Assembly (NCBI GenBank): GCA_028875225.1
Contig: JAPPFB010000005.1
Location: 1 to 64,000 of the forward strand
DNA length: 64,000 nt
Origin: Chloroflexota bacterium
GTDB lineage: Bacteria; Chloroflexota; Dehalococcoidia; Bin125
Direction: 5' to 3'
Below, piece by piece: positions 1 to 8,407 of the stretch. The translations under genes and the position numbers were made by a program. Position 1 is the stretch's first letter; each line of letters opens with the position of its first letter. Below the pieces are notes generated by a model. The model ran no database searches and was not told the DNA's origin. It saw only the letters and a program-made list of their open reading frames with translations.

Positions 1-213
1 CCCCCCCCCAACCCCCCCCCCCACGTTTTTCACCCCTCCCCCGGGGTTTTCCACCCCCCCCCCCCCAAACCCACAAACCCCCCCCCCCCGCCGGGGGGGG
101 CCGCGCCGCCCGTTGACGAATCCCCCGACGAAGACGATGACCCCTTGTAACCAGCCCCCCAACCCGTCCCGTTTTTTCTTTTTCCTGCGAGGCCCCTCCC
201 CTTCAGCCCCGCC
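1..213. other. Low-complexity poly-C contig edge
   Basis: The first ~110 bases are runs of C broken by short A, G and T stretches, followed by ~100 bases that remain strongly C-biased. No reading frame here resembles a protein. This looks like base-calling or assembly noise at a contig end, so nothing upstream of about position 215 should be trusted. From 214 to 309 the sequence looks ordinary but I see no gene in it beyond a possible N-terminal extension of the first CDS. Confidence 0.8.
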
Positions 214-309
214 GTGCCCGTCGCTCATTTCCCGCCGGAGAGGATCAACTCCGACACCCCATCCGATATCGTTCGAGATGACATTCCGTCAACTCACTGG
301 AGCCGAACC

Positions 310-1545
310 ATGGTCCGAATGGACGACCTGCACCCAGACATGGCCAACAACCTGCTCAACCTGCCCTTGCCGGAGATTGAGCCGCAGCCATGGATTACGC
401 CCAGGCCGCTGGCCGAATCGACGATCGCCATTGTCACGACCGCCGGCTTGCACCCGTCCGGCGACCGGCCGTTTAATCCAGGGTCGAATGAGTATCGGTT
501 GATTCCCGGTGAGATCGACTACGCCGATCTGCGCATGTCTCATCTGTCGGTCAACTTCGACCGCTCCGGCTTCCAGCAGGACATCAATACCGTGTTCCCG
601 CTCGAACGTCTCCGCGAACTGAAGAACGATGGCGTAGTCGGCGATGTCAGTCGCTATCACTACTCGTTCATGGGCGCGCAGGGCGATCCCACCAACCTCG
701 AGTCAACCGGCGAAGAGATCGGCCGGCTGCTCGCCGAGGACGGCGTGGACTCGGCCTTCCTGACACCCGTTTGACCGTTCTGCACGCGCTCCGTGTGTGC
801 GCTCAGCCACTACATCGAACGCGGCAGTGAAGGCCGCGTGGCGACGACTGGAATCTCACTGATTCGCAAACATCCCGAAGGGATGAAACCGCCCCGCTCG
901 CTCTGGGTGCCGTTCCCGCTGGGCCGACCGCTCGGCGCTCCGGATCAGCCCGAGTTCCAGCGCAACGTGTTGCTCTCGGCGCTCCGGCTCCTGGAATCCG
1001 CGACCGCGACGACGATCGCCGACTACCCGCACGACGCGCCGATCTCCGGAGACGATCCCTGGGCCTGCGCGATCATGATCACGCCTCCGGAGCCGGCCAA
1101 TGAGACCGAAGCGCTACGCGGCCAGTTGATCGAGGAAGTCCGCCAGCTGGAGCCGTGGCACAACGAGTCGCGCAAGCGGCGCGGCCGAACCACGGTCGGC
1201 ATCTCGGGCGCATCGTTGGAACAGGTCGAGTCCCTCGCGGCGCTATTGGCTGACTTCGCAACCGGCGCGGAATCAAGCGACGGAGAGATTGACTGGAATC
1301 ATCCGATGCCCATGCGGCTCAAGTTCGCCAGCGACGACTTGCGAGCGTTCTATCACGAGGCGGCAACCGCTCAACCGGACGCCAGCTATCCGACCGACGC
1401 CGACCTCAACGACTGGCTGTTCAACCAGACGTTGCTGGGGACAGTGCTCCGTCAGATCGTTGGTCGCATGCGCGAAAGCGACGATCGCCGCCTGTCGGGC
1501 ATGGTGCTGGGCATGATCCCGGCCGGCTTCGCGCGAGCGCGCTAG
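310..1545 (+). CDS. Glycine/sarcosine/betaine reductase selenoprotein B-family protein (selenoprotein, in-frame UGA)
   Basis: Two ORFs of the track (214-774 and 793-1545) lie in the same frame and are separated only by TGA at 772-774. Reading TGA as selenocysteine gives one 411-aa protein with Sec155 in a U-P-F-C redox motif (TPVUPFCTRSVCAL), followed without a break by the rest of the fold. The N-terminal half has the GrdB/PrdB-family signature DLRMSHLSVNFDRSGFQQD and HYSFMGA. Family members use a UxxC centre for reductive cleavage of a substrate such as betaine, sarcosine or D-proline; the substrate of this branch is unknown to me. ATG 310 is chosen because GGAG sits 7 nt upstream; the frame is open back to GTG 214. 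An authentic nonsense mutation is the alternative, but conservation on both sides argues against decay. The stop overlaps the convergent hydrolase gene by 4 bp. Confidence 0.8.
772..801 (+). promoter_or_regulatory. UGA selenocysteine codon with candidate bacterial SECIS hairpin
   Basis: Directly after TGA (772-774) the RNA can fold GCACGC (782-787) with GUGUGC (795-800), six pairs including one G-U, closing a 7-nt loop that contains G residues. Bacterial SECIS elements lie immediately 3' of UGA inside the coding region and bind SelB through an apical loop. Here the loop starts about 13 nt after UGA, slightly closer than in the best-known examples, so the exact fold is tentative. Confidence 0.5.
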
Positions 1546-3152
1546 GCTCCGGGACGAAGCGGATCGTCCTCATCGAATGGATCGGTGAACCTGGTCCCGA
1601 CGAGCGACAGGTCCCCCTGCAGATCGTCACCGGCGGGCGCCAACCCGAATGAAAGCCAACTGACGATCCTGGTGAATGCGCTCAACGCCTCCCGCTCCGA
1701 GAATGTGCAGTGCCCGGCGCGCCGTACCGTCTGCACCACCAGGTTCGAGTCCCAGCCAGACTCCTGCAGCATGACCTGGTAGTCGCGATCCAGATGAATC
1801 GGAGTGAACAGGTCGCCGGTCGTCTTCATGGCCAGCAAGGGGACGCGCAAAGTTCCGGTGGGAATGCCAACTCCGGGATCATGTCGACGGTCTGAGTCCG
1901 ATGCGAAGCGGATCACCTCCTCATTCAGACGCTGCAGATCAATGCCCGCCGCCGGATCGGCAGAATAGATGTGCTCTCTCGTATCCGCCGGCGGCAACTC
2001 TCGGGAGACGGGAATCACCGCGCCGAGATCGGAAGGGCCGGCGGCGACAATGTCGGGCCAGATCGTCACTCCCAGACCGAAGGCGATGTCCCACTGCTGA
2101 CGCAGGCCGTCTGCGAATCCCCAGCGCTCGCCGCCGGTGAAGTCCTCAATCAGCGCCGCAAACTGTTCCCCCAGGGGCGAGAGCGACAGACGCGAAACAT
2201 CGGCCGTTCCCAGCGCTTCGGCCCATTCGAGCATTCCGTCAACATCCATCTGCTCAGGCGGCTCACCAATCAACCAGTGCGCCAGCGCGTGCCAGGCGAC
2301 GGTGTAGTCGACCACCCAGACATTGCCCATCGCCGGACAGAAGGCGAGCGCGGCGGCGATCTCTTCGGGAAACTCCTGCGCCATCAGCTGCGCCGTCGCG
2401 CCACCCATCGAGCCGCCGGCGATGTACGTCCGTCGGGGCGGACGGGCCAGCTCGGCGAACCGATCCTTGACCCGGAGCAGATCGTCAACGCCCACTCCGG
2501 GCACGCAGCCATTGACGCGATACGTCGAGGTCGCCCAACCGAAGCCCTGTCCGATGATCACGTCACGGGCGGGAATGTCGTCGAACGTCAGCCGCCGACT
2601 GATTCCTGTGCCCTCGTCGTCCAGACCGCGAAAGCCATGCGCCCAGAGCACGAGCTCGCCGTTCCACTCCTCCGGCAACTCGATCCGGTAACCACCGCCA
2701 TCGATCTCGCCGAAGTCGACGCGGGCGCCCGAGATCGGTTCAAAGGCCGGATCCTGCAGCTCATGGTCTCCACGGACCACATCAGGGACGAGCAGCCTGC
2801 GTTCGGCCGGAGGTTCGCGCCTGGCCGGCTGCGGACTGGCACGCTCCTGTTTCTGCGCCTGCGCGGCTGGCTGTTCGACTCCAGCCTGTTGCACGGACGA
2901 GTGGGTCTCACTCGCCTGCTCGACCTGTTCTGCCGAATCTGGATCCGGACGCTCACGCTGTGGTGCGATCTGCTGTTGCGTCTGCGGTTGGACGGGTTGT
3001 GGATTCGGTCCTGGCTGCTCGGCGGTCTGTGTCGGCGGCAACTGCGGCCGGTCGACCTGTTCGTCCTCGGCACAGCCGACGAGGGCCGCGGCGACGGCCC
3101 CTCCGGCCAGCCAGCCGGAGCGTTTGACGAACTGCCGCCTGCTCAGTGTCAC
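1542..3152 (-). CDS. Tat-exported lipoprotein, alpha/beta hydrolase fold
   Basis: The N-terminus carries a twin-arginine motif (SRRQFVK), a hydrophobic stretch and a lipobox ALVGC, so the mature protein should be a folded lipoprotein outside the membrane. A Pro/Gln-rich linker of roughly 110 residues follows, then an alpha/beta hydrolase domain with nucleophile elbow AGGSMGG and a C-terminal GHCTFSE that supplies a likely catalytic His. The substrate cannot be told; peptidase, esterase or polyester depolymerase are possible. GTG 3152 is chosen over TTG 3170 because it places the RR motif near the N-terminus and has GGTGGGG upstream. It is divergent from sucC and convergent with the selenoprotein gene. 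Confidence 0.75.
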   Translation of the reverse strand: MTLSRRQFVKRSGWLAGGAVAAALVGCAEDEQVDRPQLPPTQTAEQPGPNPQPVQPQTQQQIAPQRERPDPDSAEQVEQASETHSSVQQAGVEQPAAQAQKQERASPQPARREPPAERRLLVPDVVRGDHELQDPAFEPISGARVDFGEIDGGGYRIELPEEWNGELVLWAHGFRGLDDEGTGISRRLTFDDIPARDVIIGQGFGWATSTYRVNGCVPGVGVDDLLRVKDRFAELARPPRRTYIAGGSMGGATAQLMAQEFPEEIAAALAFCPAMGNVWVVDYTVAWHALAHWLIGEPPEQMDVDGMLEWAEALGTADVSRLSLSPLGEQFAALIEDFTGGERWGFADGLRQQWDIAFGLGVTIWPDIVAAGPSDLGAVIPVSRELPPADTREHIYSADPAAGIDLQRLNEEVIRFASDSDRRHDPGVGIPTGTLRVPLLAMKTTGDLFTPIHLDRDYQVMLQESGWDSNLVVQTVRRAGHCTFSEREALSAFTRIVSWLSFGLAPAGDDLQGDLSLVGTRFTDPFDEDDPLRPGA

Positions 3153-3241
3153 GCGCAATTGCCCCACCAACTGGCCGCAGCTATGTTCGATACCGACAGT
3201 ACCCGACCACCCCTTCAGCAGAGACCATCCGGCTGGCGAAG

Positions 3242-4531
3242 ATGAACATTCACGAATATCAGGCCAAGCAACTGTTCAAATCTCACGGCGTTCCCGTCCC
3301 CGGCGGCGGAGCGGCCACCACGGAGCGAGAGGCCCGCGCCCTGGTCAACGAACACGGCCCGGACGTGGTGATCAAGGCCCAGGTTCACGCTGGTGGCCGG
3401 GGCAAAGGACGGATCGTCAAGCGCGATCGCACGAGCCGAATGTACAACGACTTGCGCCGTGACCCGGAACGCTATGAAGGACAGATCAGCGGGCGTCGCC
3501 GCGGCGGCGTGCGACTGGCCAGCGGCGTCGAAGAGGCGCTCAAGGAGTTCCGGCCGCTGATGGACAAGGACAGCAGACTGGTCAGCGTGCAGACCGGGCC
3601 CGACGGCGCGCCGATCTCAGCCGCGTTGATTGAACAGCAGACGTCGATCGCGAAGGAGTTCTACTTCTCGATCCAGGTTGATGGCGCCAATGGCCAACCG
3701 CTGATTGTCGCCTCGGCCGAGGGCGGACAGTCGATTGAAGAGGTCAACCGAACCAATCCGCGCGCAGTGCTGCGTGTTCCGGTCGATCCCGTTGAGGGCT
3801 TTCCCTCCTTCCGTGGACGTTCATTGGCCAGCAGACTCGGACTTCCGTCCTCCGCCATTCGACCGGCTGGTGAGATGTTCGCCAACCTCTACCGCGTCTT
3901 CATCGACATGGACGCGTCGCTGGTCGAGGTCAATCCGTTCGTGCTCACGAGCGAAGGGACCGTTGTCGCAATCGACGGCAAGGTCGGTCTCGACGACAAC
4001 GCCTCCTACCGTCACGGCGGCTACGAAGAGTGGCGCGATCGATCGCAGGAGAACCCGACCGAGATCGAGGCCGAGGAAGCCAACATCGGCTCCTACATCA
4101 AGCTCGACGGCGACATCGGTTGCGTGGTCAACGGGGCCGGGCTGGCCATGGCGACGATGGACACGCTGAAACTGCACGGCGGCGAGCCGGCCAACTTCCT
4201 CGACATCGGCACGGTCAACCGTAAGGACCGTGTGATTGAGGCATTGCGGATCATCGTTAACGACCCAGACGTGAAGACGATCTTCATCAACATCTTCGGC
4301 GGCCTGGCGCGTGTCGACATCGTTGCCGAGGGCGTCGTCGACGCGGTCAAGGAACTCAACATCCAACAGCCGCTGGTCGTCCGCCTGAACGGCTCCAACG
4401 TCGAAGAAGGCCGGCGGGTGCTGCATGACTCCGGGATCGCCGTGCAGACCGCGGACGAACTGGGCGACGCGGCGGAACTGGCCGTCAACGCGGCGGCCTC
4501 CGGCAAACGGCGTCCCCGTTCAACCGGATAG
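3242..4531 (+). CDS. sucC: Succinyl-CoA synthetase (ADP-forming) beta subunit
   Basis: Begins [20 protein letters not shown], the standard SucC start, followed by an ATP-grasp domain and the CoA-ligase domain ([35 protein letters not shown]). With SucD it forms the TCA-cycle enzyme converting succinyl-CoA to succinate with nucleotide triphosphate formation. At 429 aa it is about 40 residues longer than the E. coli protein, mainly through a basic insert after the KGR motif ([16 protein letters not shown] region). The usual glycine-rich loop GGGA after FLD(V/I)G is replaced by TVNR, which is unusual and might change specificity. ATG 3242 is fixed by homology; the longer ORF start is upstream noise. 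Confidence 0.9.
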   Translation: MNIHEYQAKQLFKSHGVPVPGGGAATTEREARALVNEHGPDVVIKAQVHAGGRGKGRIVKRDRTSRMYNDLRRDPERYEGQISGRRRGGVRLASGVEEALKEFRPLMDKDSRLVSVQTGPDGAPISAALIEQQTSIAKEFYFSIQVDGANGQPLIVASAEGGQSIEEVNRTNPRAVLRVPVDPVEGFPSFRGRSLASRLGLPSSAIRPAGEMFANLYRVFIDMDASLVEVNPFVLTSEGTVVAIDGKVGLDDNASYRHGGYEEWRDRSQENPTEIEAEEANIGSYIKLDGDIGCVVNGAGLAMATMDTLKLHGGEPANFLDIGTVNRKDRVIEALRIIVNDPDVKTIFINIFGGLARVDIVAEGVVDAVKELNIQQPLVVRLNGSNVEEGRRVLHDSGIAVQTADELGDAAELAVNAAASGKRRPRSTG

Positions 4532-4540
4532 CGTCGGGGC

Positions 4541-4589
4541 TCGAAACGGCCGAACACAACCGAACGAAACCGAACAACTCCGAACAAGG
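4541..4589 (+). repeat. 10-bp phased CCGAAC repeats between sucC and sucD
   Basis: Four perfect CCGAAC hexamers start at 4550, 4560, 4570 and 4580, exactly one helical turn apart, preceded by a degenerate unit (TCGAAA) at 4541. The last unit merges into AAGGA, the ribosome binding site of sucD. The same coding-strand hexamer in 10-bp phase recurs at 38624-38700, again between two subunit genes. It is not part of either protein. A protein-binding array or an RNA element setting expression of the second subunit is possible; function is unknown. Confidence 0.75.
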
Positions 4590-4598
4590 ATCCGGCTC

Positions 4599-5522
4599 AT
4601 GAGCATCCTCCTCAACAACCGCACCCGATTGCTGATCCAGGGACTCGGCAATGAGGGACAGAACCAGATTCGCCGCTCGCTGGACTACGGCACCAGAGTC
4701 GTGGCGGGCGTACACCCCGGCTTCCGCGGCGGCGACAGCTTTAGCCACGGCAATCACAGCTTCCCCGTCTTTGCCACCGTCTCTGAAGCGGTCGAGGAGA
4801 CCCAGGCGAACTGCACGATCATCTACGTCCCTGCGCCCGGCGCCGCCGACGCGATCCTCGAAAACATCGCCGCGGAAGTGCCATTGATCGTCTGCATCAC
4901 CGAGGGCGTGCCGGTCCACGACATGATTCGCGTCCGAACCGCGTTGGCCGACTCGAAGAGCAGACTGATCGGCCCCAACTGTCCGGGAATCATCCAGCCG
5001 GCATCCAACTGTCGCGTCGGGATCCATCCGCCCGACGTGTTCATGCCCGGCAACGTCGGTGTCGTCTCCCGCTCGGGAACGCTCGTGTATGAGGCGGTCG
5101 ACCAGCTCACCCGCGCGGGCATCGGCCAATCAACCTGCGTCGGCGTCGGTGGCGATCCGATCATTGGCGAGCAGCAGCAAGCGATCCTGCGCCGCTTCAA
5201 CAGCGACCCTGACACCGATGCGGTCGTGCTGATCGGAGAGATCGGCGGGTCGGCCGAGCAGGCGGCGGCCGCCTACATCAAGCGCAGCATGAACAAGCCG
5301 GTCGTCGCCTTCATCGCCGGCGCAACGGCGCCGCCAGGTCGGCGCATGGGCCATGCCGGCGCCATTATCGAGGGCGAGGCGGGTACGGCCGAAGCCAAGA
5401 TTGCGGCGCTCGAAGAGGCTGGGGCGGTGATTTCGCGCAGTCCGGCCGAAATCGGATCGACCATGCGCCGCGTGCTCGAAGAAGCCGGCAAGTATCAACC
5501 GCCCGGCGGGTCCGCCGAGTAA
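4599..5522 (+). CDS. sucD: Succinyl-CoA synthetase alpha subunit
   Basis: A 307-aa protein with an N-terminal CoA-binding Rossmann domain ([12 protein letters not shown]), the proline-rich nucleophile region GPNCPGII, and the active-site histidine in RRMGHAGAI (the residue phosphorylated during catalysis). It partners with SucC just upstream, 67 bp away across the phased CCGAAC array. ATG 4599 is chosen by homology ([15 protein letters not shown]) and has AAGGA 8 nt upstream; the longer ORF reading begins inside sucC in another frame. Confidence 0.95.
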   Translation: MSILLNNRTRLLIQGLGNEGQNQIRRSLDYGTRVVAGVHPGFRGGDSFSHGNHSFPVFATVSEAVEETQANCTIIYVPAPGAADAILENIAAEVPLIVCITEGVPVHDMIRVRTALADSKSRLIGPNCPGIIQPASNCRVGIHPPDVFMPGNVGVVSRSGTLVYEAVDQLTRAGIGQSTCVGVGGDPIIGEQQQAILRRFNSDPDTDAVVLIGEIGGSAEQAAAAYIKRSMNKPVVAFIAGATAPPGRRMGHAGAIIEGEAGTAEAKIAALEEAGAVISRSPAEIGSTMRRVLEEAGKYQPPGGSAE

Positions 5523-5545
5523 CCTGCTCGAGCGAGGATGAGCTG

Positions 5546-5749
5546 ATGAGTGATGAATCGCTGAGCCCGAAGCAACAGGGTCAGATTGCCACGCTGGCGG
5601 GATTCATTGCTCCGCTGATCGGAATTCTGCTGATGGTGGTCCTCGGGCTCGTGGTCGACGTGGTCGTCGGGATCATTGTCGGCGCCGTCGCCGTGCTCGT
5701 GCTCGTCCCGTTGACCCAGCGAATTCTCAAGCGCCGCGCCGGATCCTGA
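5546..5749 (+). CDS. Small membrane protein
   Basis: A 67-aa protein starting 23 bp after sucD, probably co-transcribed. After a hydrophilic 15-residue N-terminus it has two closely spaced hydrophobic segments (about residues 16-36 and 38-57) and ends with a basic tail RILKRRAGS, so an in-in hairpin with both ends in the cytoplasm is likely. GAGG lies upstream of ATG 5546. I do not recognise the family and propose no function. Confidence 0.65.
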   Translation: MSDESLSPKQQGQIATLAGFIAPLIGILLMVVLGLVVDVVVGIIVGAVAVLVLVPLTQRILKRRAGS

Positions 5750-5780
5750 TTTCCGAGTGCTTGATGCGTTTCCGACGGCT

Positions 5781-6767
5781 TTAGTCGGCCGACTCTTCCT
5801 GTTCATCGTTCTCGTCGTCATTGGGCGGCCAGCACTCGTCGTCCGGGTCGGCGCCGGGCGCGAGATTGTGCATCTCTTTTCCGGTAATGCCATGCGGATC
5901 GGCGAGGAAATCAAGGACTTCAGCCACGGCGTCCGGCCCGATCTCCTCGTCGTCGAGGATCTCGGTGCCGTGAAGGTCGGTCTCGTAGAGCACGAAGCGG
6001 ACCGGTTCACCAGCACGCTGGAAGTAGCGATTTGACTGCCAGTACGAGCACTGATTGCGCGCACCAGCGATGTACAGCTTGGGCACCTGGATGTCGGCGA
6101 CCGTGCTCAGGCCATCGAGCTTGTCGAATCCGTCTTCGTCCGCGCGATCGGAGTCCTTGGGCGGTTTGTTGGGGAAGATATTGGGACTCGAGATCGCGCT
6201 GACGGCGACGAACTCGTCGCGATAGGCGGCCACTTGCATCAGGCTAGTGCCGCCCATGCTGACGCCGATGCCGTAGATCTTCTCCGCCCCTTCATCGACC
6301 GCGTAGTCGATCGCTGCCTCCCACTCCAGATAGATCTCGGGCACGTCCTCGATGGGCCGCTTGCTAAAGACGCAAGGCGTATCCCCATGGCAACGGAAGT
6401 CCCAGCGCAGCACCCGATACCCCTCGGCCACGAGCCGGTCGGCGAACTTGTCCCAGATCCCGCGGTGCGTCGGCTTGGTCCGCTTGGTCGGGAACATATG
6501 GCCGAGCAGTACCCAGGTATCGCCGTCGCCGTTGACCTCGGCGACGAACCGCGCGCCATCGGCCGAGCGCAGCACAAACGGATCGTTTTGGTCGCTCTTG
6601 GTGGCAAGCGCCAGGGGCACGACGATGGCCAGGGCCAAGCCGATCGCCACGATCGCGCCGATGAACGGCATCCAGTGATTGGCGGCCAACTGCTGCAATC
6701 GTTGTGGACTGGGCGGGGCCAGGTTGAGCAGGGCGCGGTCAAAGAGATCCAGGAGTCGTTCGCGCAT
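5781..6767 (-). CDS. Membrane-anchored alpha/beta hydrolase
   Basis: A 328-aa protein with one N-terminal transmembrane segment (about residues 33-55, MPFIGAIVAIGLALAIVV) and an extracytoplasmic alpha/beta hydrolase domain. GVSMGG is the nucleophile elbow, LGHMFPT the oxyanion-loop region and DLHGTEIL the probable catalytic His segment. The C-terminal ~25 residues are very acidic (DDENDEQEESAD). ATG 6767 is preferred to TTG 6803. It converges on the small gene after sucD. The substrate is unknown; peptidase- or thioesterase-like activity is equally possible. Confidence 0.75.
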   Translation of the reverse strand: MRERLLDLFDRALLNLAPPSPQRLQQLAANHWMPFIGAIVAIGLALAIVVPLALATKSDQNDPFVLRSADGARFVAEVNGDGDTWVLLGHMFPTKRTKPTHRGIWDKFADRLVAEGYRVLRWDFRCHGDTPCVFSKRPIEDVPEIYLEWEAAIDYAVDEGAEKIYGIGVSMGGTSLMQVAAYRDEFVAVSAISSPNIFPNKPPKDSDRADEDGFDKLDGLSTVADIQVPKLYIAGARNQCSYWQSNRYFQRAGEPVRFVLYETDLHGTEILDDEEIGPDAVAEVLDFLADPHGITGKEMHNLAPGADPDDECWPPNDDENDEQEESAD

Positions 6768-6846
6768 CGTCAGGCCGCCGATCGTGCCCTCTGCAGTGTG
6801 CAATCTCCGCGCAGCATATGGCCCTCCCGCTGCTAATCTCGTACGT

Positions 6847-6936
6847 GGAGGGTTCGCATAGTGGCCTAGTGCGCCCGCCTGCTAAGCGGGTTCGGGGGAG
6901 ACTCCGTCGAGGGTTCGAATCCCTCACCCTCCGCCA
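6847..6936 (+). tRNA. tRNA-Ser (anticodon GCT)
   Basis: A full cloverleaf can be drawn: acceptor stem GGAGGGT/ACCCTCC, anticodon stem CCCGC/GCGGG around loop CTGCTAA (anticodon GCT at 6881-6883), a long variable arm (TTCGGGGGAGACTCCGTC) as expected for class II tRNAs, T-arm GAGGG-TTCGAAT-CCCTC, discriminator G and encoded CCA. It reads serine codons AGC and AGT. Confidence 0.95.
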
Positions 6937-6949
6937 CGCCACTCTCCCC

Positions 6950-6994
6950 TCTCCCCCCGCTGCGCGGGGGGAGATGCCGAAGGCAGAGCGGGGC
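6950..6994 (+). repeat. Two-hairpin repeat, class I copy A
   Basis: CTCCCCCCGC-TGC-GCGGGGGGAG forms a 10-bp hairpin, followed by a second short hairpin TGCC-GAA-GGCA and a G-rich tail GCGGGGC. The same sequence in the opposite orientation is at 38714-38759. It lies between tRNA-Ser and miaB and could act as a tRNA terminator, though it lacks a T-tract. Confidence 0.7.
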
Positions 6995-7008
6995 TTCAGG
7001 AACGATTC

Positions 7009-8403
7009 ATGCCGCAGTATCACATCTGGACCGTCGGTTGCCAGGTCAACACGGCCGATTCGGCCAAGCTGGCCGCGGGCCTGCGACGGTTGGGCATGGA
7101 TCCCACCGACCAGCCGCGCGACGCCGACCTGATCGTGCTCAACACCTGTGCCGTGCGCCAGCACGCTGAAGACAAGGCGCAGGCCAAGCTCGGATCACTC
7201 AAGCATCTCAAACGGACAAATCCCAACCTCAGAATCGCCGTCATGGGCTGCATGGTCGGACCGCGCACCGCCCGCGGCGACGACCCGATTACGAAGCGTT
7301 TCTCCTTCGTCGACACGTGGGCGCAGCCGCAACGCTTCGACCAGGTCGTCAACCTGCTCGATCTGCCGGGCATTCCCGAACCCGAGGATGACGGCGGCGA
7401 ATTCTGGCCGGAGATCTTCCCGGACGAGACGCGGCCAACCGCGTTCGTGCCGGTGATCGAGGGCTGCGACAAGTTCTGTACCTACTGCATCGTGCCGCTG
7501 CGGCGCGGCCGCGAGCGCTCGCGCCCGATCGACGAGATTGCGCGAGAGATTGAAGCGCACACGCAGCGCGGAGTGCGCGAAGTGACACTGCTCGGCCAGA
7601 CGGTCGAGGCGTACGGGAAAGACCAACCACCCGTCGATCCGGTCACCGACCACGCCGACCTCTCCGACCTGATGCGAGCAATTCACGAGTTGCCCAACCT
7701 GCGCCGCATCCGCCAGCTGACCAGCTATCCACCCGACATGACCGACCGCATCCTGGAAGGGATGGCCGAGCTGCCCAAGGTTTGCGAGGCCTTCTCGTTG
7801 CCGGTGCAGGCCGGATCGGACGATGTCTTGACCAACATGCGCCGCGGGTACAGCGTCGCGCAGTTTCGCGAGCGAGTGGACAAGGTTCGCTCGCTCTGGC
7901 CCGATGTCAGCATCTCGACCGATGTCATCGTCGGTTTCCCGGGCGAGTCGGAATCAGAATTCCAGGACACTTTCGACCTGCTCGAAGACATGCGCTTCGA
8001 CAAAGTCCATGTTGCGGCATACAGCCCGCGGACCGGTACCTTCGCCGAACGCAACCAGCCCGACGATGTCCCGCACGAAGTCAAGATGGAACGGTTGCAC
8101 CGCATCGAAGAACTGCAACGCGATATCTCGTTCCAGATCAACAACCGCTACCTGCTCACAGATGTCGAAGTCCTGCTCGAGTCGACCAAACCCTCCGAAA
8201 CGGGAGGCGTGGAGCGTCACACCGGCCGCACGCGGACGATGAAGCTGGTCCACTTCGACGCTCCGGTTGGCAAGTACCAGCCCGGTGACATGCTGGACGT
8301 ATCGATCACGCGAGTCGGCGCATGGAGCTTGCAGGGACAGCCGTCCCTGGGGAGCTTGCAGGGACAGCCGTCCCTGGGGAGCCTGCAGGGCCAGCCGGCG
8401 TGA
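7009..8403 (+). CDS. miaB: tRNA-i6A37 methylthiotransferase
   Basis: A 464-aa radical-SAM methylthiotransferase. The N-terminal UPF0004 domain has the three cluster-binding cysteines (VGCQVN, NTCAVR, MGCMVG), the radical-SAM domain has CDKFCTYC (CxxxCxxC), and a TRAM-like RNA-binding domain ends the protein. MiaB installs the 2-methylthio group on i6A37 of tRNAs reading UNN codons. The ribosome binding site AGGA is 7 nt upstream. The last ~25 residues are a tandem repeat (GSLQGQPSL units) encoded by palindromic 27-bp DNA repeats that appear to have been added to the gene end. Confidence 0.92.
   Translation: MPQYHIWTVGCQVNTADSAKLAAGLRRLGMDPTDQPRDADLIVLNTCAVRQHAEDKAQAKLGSLKHLKRTNPNLRIAVMGCMVGPRTARGDDPITKRFSFVDTWAQPQRFDQVVNLLDLPGIPEPEDDGGEFWPEIFPDETRPTAFVPVIEGCDKFCTYCIVPLRRGRERSRPIDEIAREIEAHTQRGVREVTLLGQTVEAYGKDQPPVDPVTDHADLSDLMRAIHELPNLRRIRQLTSYPPDMTDRILEGMAELPKVCEAFSLPVQAGSDDVLTNMRRGYSVAQFRERVDKVRSLWPDVSISTDVIVGFPGESESEFQDTFDLLEDMRFDKVHVAAYSPRTGTFAERNQPDDVPHEVKMERLHRIEELQRDISFQINNRYLLTDVEVLLESTKPSETGGVERHTGRTRTMKLVHFDAPVGKYQPGDMLDVSITRVGAWSLQGQPSLGSLQGQPSLGSLQGQPA
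8326..8400 (+). repeat. 27-bp tandem palindromic repeat inside miaB 3' end
   Basis: Two identical 27-bp units (8326-8352, 8353-8379) and a diverged 21-bp third unit. Each full unit contains AGGGAC-AGCC-GTCCCT, an inverted repeat able to form a hairpin. The unit length is a multiple of three, so each adds nine residues to MiaB. The stop codon follows the third unit directly. Confidence 0.9.
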
Positions 8404-8407
8404 TCCG

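Noticed and set aside
793-1545. Separate ORF starting GTG 793 after the first gene
   Set aside because: It is the same frame and protein as 310-774, continued across the TGA; no ribosome site precedes it.
1971-3245. 424-aa + strand ORF
   Set aside because: Arg/Gly-rich antisense frame over the Tat lipoprotein gene; no domain pattern.
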